Origin: Pseudoduganella plicata
GTDB lineage: Bacteria > Pseudomonadota > Gammaproteobacteria > Burkholderiales > Burkholderiaceae_D
Length of the DNA stretch: 64,000 bases
Direction of reading: 5' to 3'
Assembly (NCBI RefSeq): GCF_004421005.1
Contig: NZ_CP038026.1
Span: 1,922,001 to 1,986,000 of the forward strand
This document shows, in pieces, positions 57,732 to 64,000 of this stretch. The position numbers were made by a program, and so were the translations under genes. Position 1 is the stretch's first letter. Each line of letters begins with the position of its first letter. The notes beneath the pieces are model-generated. The model had not been told where the DNA came from, did no database searches, and was given only the letters and a program-made list of their open reading frames with translations.

Positions 57732-58199
57732 GTGGCCGATAGCCCAAACCCCTCCCCTCTGGCAGATTTTTCCGCCGCCATGACCGGCGGCCAGACGTTC
57801 AGGCTGTCGGGCCGTCCGGCCAGAACCACCGTGCTGTATTTCTACCCGAAGGACAACACGCCCGGCTGCACGACGGAAAGCCTGGCGTTTCGCGACCTGC
57901 ACGAGCAGTTCAAGGCGGCCGGCGCCGAGGTGTACGGCATCAGCCGCGATTCGCTGCGCTCGCACGAGGGCTTCAAGTCCAAGCTGGAACTGCCGTTCGA
58001 GCTGATTTCGGATCCGGACGAAGCCGTCTGCCAGACCTTCGGCGTCATGAAGATGAAGAAGATGTACGGCAAGGAAGTGCGCGGGGTCGAGCGCAGCACG
58101 TTTGTCATTGACGCTGACGGCCGATTGGTGAAAGAATGGCGTGGCGTCAAGGTCCCGGGACACGTCGACGAAGTGCTGGAATTTGTCGCGCGCCGCTGA
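57732..58199 (+). CDS. bcp: Peroxiredoxin Bcp/PrxQ
   Basis: A 155-residue thiol peroxidase. The peroxidatic Cys is in FYPKDNTPGCTTES (about residue 46). The second Cys of the E. coli CX4C pair is absent (CTTESL), so resolution must use another Cys, such as the one in AVCQTFG (about 95), or an external thiol. GTG start with GGAG 7 nt upstream. Reduces peroxides in the cytoplasm. Confidence 0.92.
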   Translation: MADSPNPSPLADFSAAMTGGQTFRLSGRPARTTVLYFYPKDNTPGCTTESLAFRDLHEQFKAAGAEVYGISRDSLRSHEGFKSKLELPFELISDPDEAVCQTFGVMKMKKMYGKEVRGVERSTFVIDADGRLVKEWRGVKVPGHVDEVLEFVARR

Positions 58200-58533
58200 A
58201 GGCGCAGCCTGCGATACACTGTCGGCACGGGACCATGCCCGGCGCGAACATGCCCGGCCGCCCTCCGGACGACCAGCTCGGGTTTTTCAGTTTGGTTTTT
58301 TTAGCTTATTCGGACACAGCCATTCAGCAACATCTTGAGTCGACCGCATTCTCCTCTCCTCACTGTTCGGTGGCCAGCCGGCCACCTGGTTTTATCTGCG
58401 TCTTCCCGTCTGTTTCTCCCCTTTTATCGTTTACCGGGCAATCTACCGCCCACCGGCATCCAACCATTCCGACAGTCCCATTCTCCGTGGCGCGCATTGC
58501 GCCATGGCGGAACCTTTTTAAGATGAGATCCTG
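58200..58533. other. Gene-free stretch before the PhoH-like gene
   Basis: A 334-nt region with T-rich tracts (58283-58300) and no convincing gene; it probably contains the leader and promoter of the PhoH-like gene. Short frames here lack ribosome sites. Confidence 0.55.
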
Positions 58534-60390
58534 ATGCCACTGCCAAAACTGCCTACCAAGCCAGCGACCCTGCTGCTGGCCAAAGATTATCCCAAGGCGA
58601 GCGGAGCGAATCCGGTCCCGTTCCCTGAACATGAAGCCGACGCCGCGCCGAAGAAGTCGACGCGCTCCAAATCCGTCGAGCTGTTCGAACCCGTATCCCC
58701 GCCCGTGATGGCGGACATCCCGACACCGGCGCCGAAAAAAACGGCGCGCAAGACCGCCGCGAAAACGGCCGAGACACCGGCTGCAACACCTGCTGCAATA
58801 CCGGCGGCGGTACCGCCAGCTCCACCGGCCGTGCCGGTCGCGCCCGTGACGGCGCAGGCCCCTGCTGCCAAAGCGCCGCGCGCCAAGGTCACGCCCATCA
58901 AGGCCGAAGGCCCGCATCCGGTCCACCACAAGGACAAGGAAGTCGTCATCAAGTCGTCGACGAGCCGCCATGCGGACCAGATCGGCGGCACCAAGCTGTT
59001 CGTGCTCGACACGAACGTGCTGATGCACGACCCGACATCGCTGTTCCGCTTCGAGGAGCACGACGTCTACCTGCCGATGATGACGCTGGAAGAGCTGGAT
59101 AATCACAAGAAGGGCATGTCCGAAGTGGCGCGCAACGCCCGCCAGGTATCGCGCACGCTGGACGGCCTGGTCGCCAACACGGACGACGACGCGATCGAAC
59201 AGGGCATTCCGCTGTCCAAGCTGGGCAACAAGGACGCCCGCGGCCGCCTGTTCTTCCAGACCCGCCTGCAGATCGCCGACCTGCCGGAAGGTCTGCCGCA
59301 GGGCAAGGCCGATAACCAGATCCTGGCCGTCGTCCGCTCGCTGGAAGCGGAACAGGAAGGCCGTGCCGTCGTGCTGGTGTCGAAGGACATCAACATGCGC
59401 ATCAAGGCGCGCGCGCTGGGCCTGCCTGCCGAGGACTACTTCAACGACCACGTGCTGGAAGACACGGACCTGCTGTACTCGGGCATCGTGCAGCTGCCGG
59501 ACGACTTCTGGAACAAGCACGGCAAGGACATGGAGTCCTGGCAGGAGAACAAGAACGGCTACAGCTACACGTACTATCGTGTGACGGGACCGTTCGTGCC
59601 GTCGCTGCTGGTGAACCAGTTCGTCTACCTGGAACCGAACAACGGCGAGGCCTCGTTGTACGGCCAGGTCAAGCAGCTGAACGGCAAGACGGCCGTCATC
59701 AAGGTGCTGCGCGACTACAGCCACAACAAGAACAACGTCTGGGGCGTCACGGCGCGCAACCGCGAACAGAACTTCGCGCTGAACCTCTTGATGGATCCGG
59801 AATGCGACTTCGTCACGCTGCTGGGCCAGGCCGGTACCGGCAAGACCCTGCTGGCGCTGGCCTCGGGCCTGGCGCAGGTACTGGAGACGAAGCTGTACAA
59901 CGAGATCATCGTCACCCGCGTCACGGTGCCGGTCGGCGAGGACATCGGCTTCCTGCCAGGTACCGAGGAAGAGAAGATGAGCCCATGGATGGGCGCCTTC
60001 GACGACAACCTCGAAGTACTGAACAAATCCGATAACGACGCCGGCGAATGGGGCCGCGCCGCCACGCAGGACCTGATCCGTTCGCGCATCAAGATCAAGT
60101 CGCTCAACTTCATGCGCGGCCGTACGTTCGTCAACAAGTTCCTGATCATCGACGAGGCGCAGAACCTGACGCCGAAGCAGATCAAGACGCTGGTGACGCG
60201 CGCAGGTCCCGGCACGAAGATCCTCTGCCTGGGCAATATCGCGCAGATCGACACGCCGTACCTGACGGAGGGCTCGAGCGGCCTGACGTACGTGGTGGAC
60301 CGCTTCAAGGGCTGGCAGCACAGCGGCCACGTCACGCTGGCACGCGGCGAACGTTCGCGCCTGGCCGATCACGCGAGCGACGTGCTGTAA
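58534..60390 (+). CDS. PIN-PhoH family ATPase/RNase
   Basis: A 618-residue protein. A long Ala/Pro/Lys-rich N-terminal region (residues 1-150, low complexity) precedes a PIN RNase domain (about 155-300: LFVLDTNVLMHDP, VYLPMMTLEELDNHK, VSKDINMRIKA) and a PhoH ATPase domain (about 400-618: Walker A GQAGTGKTLLA, TRVTVPVGEDIGFLPG, Walker B FLIIDEAQNLTP). Same architecture as the PhoH2/YlaK group of RNA helicase-nucleases. The N-terminal extension is longer than usual. Ends with a good terminator (60411-60444). Confidence 0.93.
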   Translation: MPLPKLPTKPATLLLAKDYPKASGANPVPFPEHEADAAPKKSTRSKSVELFEPVSPPVMADIPTPAPKKTARKTAAKTAETPAATPAAIPAAVPPAPPAVPVAPVTAQAPAAKAPRAKVTPIKAEGPHPVHHKDKEVVIKSSTSRHADQIGGTKLFVLDTNVLMHDPTSLFRFEEHDVYLPMMTLEELDNHKKGMSEVARNARQVSRTLDGLVANTDDDAIEQGIPLSKLGNKDARGRLFFQTRLQIADLPEGLPQGKADNQILAVVRSLEAEQEGRAVVLVSKDINMRIKARALGLPAEDYFNDHVLEDTDLLYSGIVQLPDDFWNKHGKDMESWQENKNGYSYTYYRVTGPFVPSLLVNQFVYLEPNNGEASLYGQVKQLNGKTAVIKVLRDYSHNKNNVWGVTARNREQNFALNLLMDPECDFVTLLGQAGTGKTLLALASGLAQVLETKLYNEIIVTRVTVPVGEDIGFLPGTEEEKMSPWMGAFDDNLEVLNKSDNDAGEWGRAATQDLIRSRIKIKSLNFMRGRTFVNKFLIIDEAQNLTPKQIKTLVTRAGPGTKILCLGNIAQIDTPYLTEGSSGLTYVVDRFKGWQHSGHVTLARGERSRLADHASDVL

Positions 60391-60410
60391 GCGTCACGAC
60401 GTCGTTTCCG

Positions 60411-60444
60411 AAGCCCGCCCGCAGCGATGCCGGCGGGCTTTTTT
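60411..60444 (+). terminator. Rho-independent terminator
   Basis: AAGCCCGCC / GGCGGGCTT stem (60411-60419, 60432-60440) followed by T4, 21 nt after the PhoH-like stop. Confidence 0.88.
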
Positions 60445-60465
60445 ATGGTTAAACCGGAGGCACGC

Positions 60466-60496
60466 TTGACCTTCCCCCTATGGGAAGCCTTACAGT
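60466..60496 (+). promoter_or_regulatory. CueR-type promoter of copZ
   Basis: TTGACC (60466-60471), a 19-nt spacer, TACAGT (60491-60496). The spacer carries the dyad CTTCCC-N5-GGGAAG. Over-long 19-nt spacers with such dyads mark MerR/CueR-activated promoters. A cueR gene lies at 62347-62739. Confidence 0.82.
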
Positions 60497-60527
60497 ACGC
60501 CCATCGACCATCACAGAGGAGCAGCAA

Positions 60528-60728
60528 ATGTACGAACTGGTAGTGGAAAACATGACCTGCGGCCATTGCGTGGCCAGCGTGACGAAAGCCGTCAAGGGCG
60601 TCGATGGCGCCGCGCGGGTCGACGTCGACCTGGCCGGCAAGCAGGTCAAGGTCGAGTCGTCCGCCGGCCTTGACGTCATCAAGGCCGCCATCATGGATGC
60701 CGGCTATCCCGTCACCGGCGCGCACTGA
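60528..60728 (+). CDS. copZ: Copper chaperone CopZ
   Basis: A 66-residue heavy-metal-associated domain protein with MTCGHC (Cu(I) site, residues 9-14) and a ferredoxin-like beta-alpha-beta pattern. Delivers Cu(I) to the CopA ATPase. AGGAG precedes the ATG at 60528. Own CueR-type promoter. Its end overlaps the convergent GST gene by 17 nt. Confidence 0.93.
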   Translation: MYELVVENMTCGHCVASVTKAVKGVDGAARVDVDLAGKQVKVESSAGLDVIKAAIMDAGYPVTGAH

Positions 60729-61461
60729 GCGAAGCTGGCGCCTGGCCGTCCAGCTCCGGATAACGCCGGAAAATTCCGTCCTCATTGAACGGGATGCGCC
60801 GCTTCGACTTCAGGTAGGCCTCGATGTTCGGCCGCGCGGCCACCATGTCGTGCAGCGCGATCAGCCGCGGCCACTGCGGTTCCAGCCGCGCCATCGTCTG
60901 CGGGAACGCATAGCGCAAGCCGGCGATCAGCTGGAACAGCGACAGGTCGACGTACGTCAGCCGCGCGCCCACCGCGAAGCCGCCCCGGCGCGGATTGTTC
61001 TCCAGCACCCGCTCGAAATAGCCGAGGAACTTCGGAATGCGTTCGGTCCGGAAGTCCTTCGCGCGCGCCTTTGCCTCTTTTTTCTGATCGTCGTAGTACA
61101 GGTTCATTGAAATCGGATGATGGCTGTCGTGCGCCTCGGCGACAACGTCCGCAATGGTCAGCTGCAGCTGGTTGCACCATAGCCGGCCTTCCTGTGTGCG
61201 CGGCGCCAGGGCATGCTTCGCGCCCAGGAACTGCAGGATGTTGGTCGTCTGGCCGATCAGCTGGGCACCCGCACGCAGCACGGGCGGTGCGAATGCCGGC
61301 ATCGCTTCGATTGCCGCATCCAGCACCGCATCGATCTGCGGCATACCCTTCCTGCCGCGCCCCACGTCCTGGTACGGCACGGCGGCCTCCTCCAGCGCCA
61401 GCCGGACGAACTCGCCGCGGCCCTGGATCGTCGGCCAGTAGTACAGAATATACGGTTCCAC
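60712..61461 (-). CDS. Glutathione S-transferase
   Basis: A 249-residue GST-fold protein. N-terminal thioredoxin-like domain (YILYYWPTIQGRGEFVRLALEE, catalytic Tyr region at 7-8), then GQTTNILQFLG, and a C-terminal helical domain with YVDLSLFQLIAGL. Similar to sigma/alpha-type bacterial GSTs. Detoxification role presumed. Confidence 0.9.
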   Translation of the reverse strand: MEPYILYYWPTIQGRGEFVRLALEEAAVPYQDVGRGRKGMPQIDAVLDAAIEAMPAFAPPVLRAGAQLIGQTTNILQFLGAKHALAPRTQEGRLWCNQLQLTIADVVAEAHDSHHPISMNLYYDDQKKEAKARAKDFRTERIPKFLGYFERVLENNPRRGGFAVGARLTYVDLSLFQLIAGLRYAFPQTMARLEPQWPRLIALHDMVAARPNIEAYLKSKRRIPFNEDGIFRRYPELDGQAPASLSARR

Positions 61462-61558
61462 CTTTCCTCCTGTCGGCTGTGACGGTATCCGATTCTAGCC
61501 CGGCGGCGGCGGCCCTGCCGGACGCTATAATCGCCCGACCACCCTATCGAGACGCTTC

Positions 61559-62320
61559 ATGCCACCTGTCCCCCCGCTCGACCTGCTTACCGTCATCCTG
61601 ATCGCCGCCGCCGGGCTGTTCGCCGGCACCCAGAACGCCCTGGCAGGCGGCGGCTCGTTCATCACCTTCCCCGCCCTGCTGCTGGTCGGCCTCAATCCGC
61701 TGGCCGCGAACATGACGTCGACGATCGCCATGTTCCCTTCCCAGGCCACGTCCGCCATCGCCGGGCGCAAGCTGGTGGCCGACGTGGGACCGCTGACCTT
61801 CCGGCAGATGTTCGTCATCAGCGTGATCGGCGGCATTGCCGGCGCCATCCTGTTGCGCATCACGCCACCGACATTTTTCGAGCGGCTGGTGCCCTGGCTG
61901 GTGCTGTTCGCCACGTCGATGTTCGCGTGGGGCGCCTTCCGCAAGCAGCCGCTGCACGCGGCCAGTTCGATGCCGCGCTGGGCGCTGGTCGTGACGCAGA
62001 CGGCGATCTCGATCTACGGCGGCTACTTCGGCGGCGGCATCGGCTTCCTGATGCTGGCCGCGCTGACGATCGCCGGCCAGCAGATCCGCGCCGCGACGGC
62101 GACGAAGAACATGCTGGCCATGGCGATGAACGCGGCCGCCACGGCCATCTTCGCCTTTTCCGGCCTGATCAGCTGGCCGGCCGCGCTGGCCCTGTGCGCC
62201 GGCGGCATCGGCGGCGGCCTGCTGGGCTCCTGGCTGATCTTCCGGCTGCCACCACGGGCCATGCGCATCTTTGTCGTCTGCGTGGGGGCGGCGCTGACGG
62301 TCTATATGTTCTGGCGCTGA
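61559..62320 (+). CDS. TauE/SafE-family sulfite exporter-like permease
   Basis: A 253-residue membrane protein with about eight TM helices. First repeat AAGLFAGTQNALAGGGSFITFPALLLVGLNPLAANMTST (key: GLFAG, GGGSFITFPAL, ANMTST), second repeat GGYFGGGIGFLMLAAL and AATATKNML. Family members export sulfite or sulfonates. Convergent with the cueR gene (26 nt apart). Confidence 0.9.
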   Translation: MPPVPPLDLLTVILIAAAGLFAGTQNALAGGGSFITFPALLLVGLNPLAANMTSTIAMFPSQATSAIAGRKLVADVGPLTFRQMFVISVIGGIAGAILLRITPPTFFERLVPWLVLFATSMFAWGAFRKQPLHAASSMPRWALVVTQTAISIYGGYFGGGIGFLMLAALTIAGQQIRAATATKNMLAMAMNAAATAIFAFSGLISWPAALALCAGGIGGGLLGSWLIFRLPPRAMRIFVVCVGAALTVYMFWR

Positions 62321-62346
62321 CCGCCAGCCGCGTCAAGCGGCAGCGT

Positions 62347-62739
62347 TCATGCGTCGATGGCGAGTGTTTGCAGGATGGGGCAGTCCGGCCGGTCGTCGCC
62401 GTGGCAGCAGTGGGCCAGCCTCGCCAGCGTATCGCGCATCTCCGTCAGTTCGCGGATACGATCATCGAGTTCGGCTACGTGCGCCAGCGCGATGCGCTTG
62501 ACGTCGCCGCTGGCGCGGCCGTCGTCGCGCCACAATGACAGCAGGTCGGCGATGCGCTCCAGCGAAAAACCCAGCTTGCGCGCGCGGCGGATGAAGCGCA
62601 GCACGTGCAGCTCTTTTTCACCATAGACGCGGTATCCGCTGTCCGTACGCGCCGCCGCCGGCAGCAGCCCGATGCTTTCGTAATAGCGGATCATCTTTGC
62701 GCTCACGCCCGACGCCGTCGCAGCCTGGCCGATGTTCAT
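62347..62739 (-). CDS. cueR: Copper-responsive MerR regulator CueR
   Basis: A 130-residue MerR protein. [29 protein letters not shown] (in parts: [21 protein letters not shown]), then a coiled coil and a C-terminal metal loop [13 protein letters not shown] with the CX7C spacing of CueR, fitting Cu(I). Its ATG overlaps the copA stop (ATGA). It should act on the copZ promoter at 60466-60496 and on copA's promoter outside the window. Confidence 0.92.
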   Translation of the reverse strand: MNIGQAATASGVSAKMIRYYESIGLLPAAARTDSGYRVYGEKELHVLRFIRRARKLGFSLERIADLLSLWRDDGRASGDVKRIALAHVAELDDRIRELTEMRDTLARLAHCCHGDDRPDCPILQTLAIDA

Positions 62740-64000
62740 GTGCGGCTCCCGGTATCGTTGGCCGGCTTCCAACGCCGCAGCAATAGCGCGTTGCCGATCA
62801 CGCTGACGGAACTGAGTGCCATCGCGCCGCCGGCGACGACGGGGTTCAGCAGCCCGAACGCGGCCAGCGGAATGCCGGCCAGGTTGTAGATGAAGGCCCA
62901 GAACAGGTTCTGGCGGATCTTGCGGAACGTGCGGCGCGAGATGTCGATGGCGTCCGCCACCAGCACCGGATCGCCTCGCATCAGTGTGATGCCGGCTGCA
63001 TGCATCGCCACGTCCGTGCCCGTCGACATGGCGATGCCGACGTCCGCCGCCGCCAGCGCCGGCGCGTCGTTGATGCCATCGCCCACCATGGCGACACGCC
63101 TGCCTGCACCGCGCAGTGCGTCAATGGCGGCCGTTTTATCGGCCGGCAGCAGATTGGCCTGCACGCTGCCGATCCCTACCGCGCGCGCAACGGCGGCCGC
63201 GCTGCCCGCGTTATCGCCGGTCAGCATGACGGTATCGATGCCGCGTGCCTGCAGGCGCGCAACCGCGGCGGCGGCGCCCGCCTTGGGTGGATCGGTAAAC
63301 GCCAGCAGGCCAAGCAGCGTGCCCGTGCCGGCATCGGCCAGCCAGGAGATCGTATGGCCGGACGCTTCCAGGCGCGTGGCGACGTCCGCGAGCCCGTCCA
63401 GGTCGATGCCGCGTTCGCGCAGCAGCCGCGAACTGCCGAGGAGCAGTTCGTGCCCTTCGACGATGGCTGCCAGGCCGCGGCCCGGCAATGCCGTCACGGC
63501 CTGCGCCGCCAGCCGGTCGGCCCCACTCGTCTCGGCGGCATCGACGACGGCGCGGGCCAGCGCATGTTCGCTGCCGCGCTGGATCGCGGCCGCCAGTGCC
63601 AGCAGCCGCGTCTCGTCGCCATCGGCTGGTGCCTGCAGCACGGTAAGCACGGGCCGGCCCTGGGTCAGGGTGCCTGTCTTGTCGAAAACCACGGTCGTGA
63701 TGCCGTGCGCCAGTTCCAGCGCCTGCGCGTCCTTGATCAGGATGCCGTGGCGTGCCGCAACGCCGGTACCGGCCATGATGGCGGCGGGCGTCGCCAGCCC
63801 CAGCGCGCACGGGCAGGCAATGACGAGCACCGCCACCGCGTTGACGATGGCAGTCTCGCCGCCGGCGCCGGCCAGCAGCCAGCCGACGAACGTCAGCGCC
63901 GCCAGCACGATCACCACAGGGACGAAGGCCGCACTGACCTTGTCCACCAGGTGCTGCACGGGCGCCTTGGCCGCCTGCGCATCCTCGACCAGACGGATGA
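62736..64000 (-). CDS. copA: Copper-translocating P-type ATPase CopA (partial)
   Basis: The C-terminal about 420 residues of a P1B ATPase; the gene continues past the window's end. CPC motif in the metal-transport helix ([17 protein letters not shown]), phospho-Asp DKTGTLTQG, nucleotide domain, [16 protein letters not shown], and two C-terminal TM helices. Exports Cu(I) from the cytoplasm. First gene of a copA-cueR pair with a 4-nt overlap. Confidence 0.95.
   Translation of the reverse strand, partial: IRLVEDAQAAKAPVQHLVDKVSAAFVPVVIVLAALTFVGWLLAGAGGETAIVNAVAVLVIACPCALGLATPAAIMAGTGVAARHGILIKDAQALELAHGITTVVFDKTGTLTQGRPVLTVLQAPADGDETRLLALAAAIQRGSEHALARAVVDAAETSGADRLAAQAVTALPGRGLAAIVEGHELLLGSSRLLRERGIDLDGLADVATRLEASGHTISWLADAGTGTLLGLLAFTDPPKAGAAAAVARLQARGIDTVMLTGDNAGSAAAVARAVGIGSVQANLLPADKTAAIDALRGAGRRVAMVGDGINDAPALAAADVGIAMSTGTDVAMHAAGITLMRGDPVLVADAIDISRRTFRKIRQNLFWAFIYNLAGIPLAAFGLLNPVVAGGAMALSSVSVIGNALLLRRWKPANDTGSRT

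Overview
The window reads as chromosome of a GC-rich betaproteobacterium, most likely Oxalobacteraceae of the Massilia/Duganella/Telluria group. This rests on the DUF2863 protein, several PEP-CTERM proteins, a DUF4214/RTX giant, the CsgG-DUF4810-DUF799 lipoprotein operon and a GlrK/QseG/GlrR-type operon. It is an inference from gene content; there is no rRNA in the window.

Layout. 1-10 kb: aconitase acnA, a GyrI-like protein, a DUF2863 protein, two small secreted low-complexity proteins that share an unusual upstream dyad motif, a frameshifted CYTH gene coupled to an M14 carboxypeptidase, and katA with an OxyR-like promoter. 10-18 kb: a ~1,777-residue Ig-like/RTX/DUF4214 surface protein preceded by a tail-collar (microcystin-dependent-like) protein, then a CoA-transferase divergent from a LysR regulator. 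19-22 kb: metallophosphoesterase, a DUF6152/membrane-protein pair and small unknown genes. 22-34 kb: an accessory region. A prophage remnant (capsid stub, ClpP-like protease, portal, both terminase subunits, HNH nuclease, SGNH-type tail protein and small coupled ORFs) is interleaved with and flanked by PEP-CTERM genes: three complete and one 3' remnant. Next to it lie an IS3-family element, a membrane/coiled-coil gene truncated by that IS, and tRNA-Pro(GGG). 34-46 kb: SIR2-type deacylase, FAH-family hydrolase, TetR regulator, GNAT enzyme, a complete RND efflux operon with a TetR-type operator inside its promoter, a lipoprotein, and an LplT-PlsC-like fusion. 46-53 kb: a four-gene lipoprotein/CsgG operon divergent from a glrK-lipoprotein-glrR operon, followed by a BON-domain gene with a textbook sigma-54 promoter and two GlrR-type activator sites. 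53-64 kb: phosphotransferase, hom, alaA, Mth938-like protein, Bcp, PIN-PhoH protein, and a copper-resistance set (copZ with CueR-type promoter, cueR, partial copA) with a GST and a TauE/SafE permease between.

The most interesting signals are: (i) a paired-hairpin element present twice, with compensatory base changes and at an identical distance from an upstream stop codon; (ii) GlrR-type sites, one of them buried in a Rho-independent terminator stem, ahead of the BON gene; (iii) PEP-CTERM genes carried in and around a prophage remnant; (iv) a GTGGGAC dyad shared by two secreted-protein genes. Several genes carry single-base frameshifts, every one repaired by adding one G or C to a G/C run, which points to sequencing undercalls more than to true pseudogenes.
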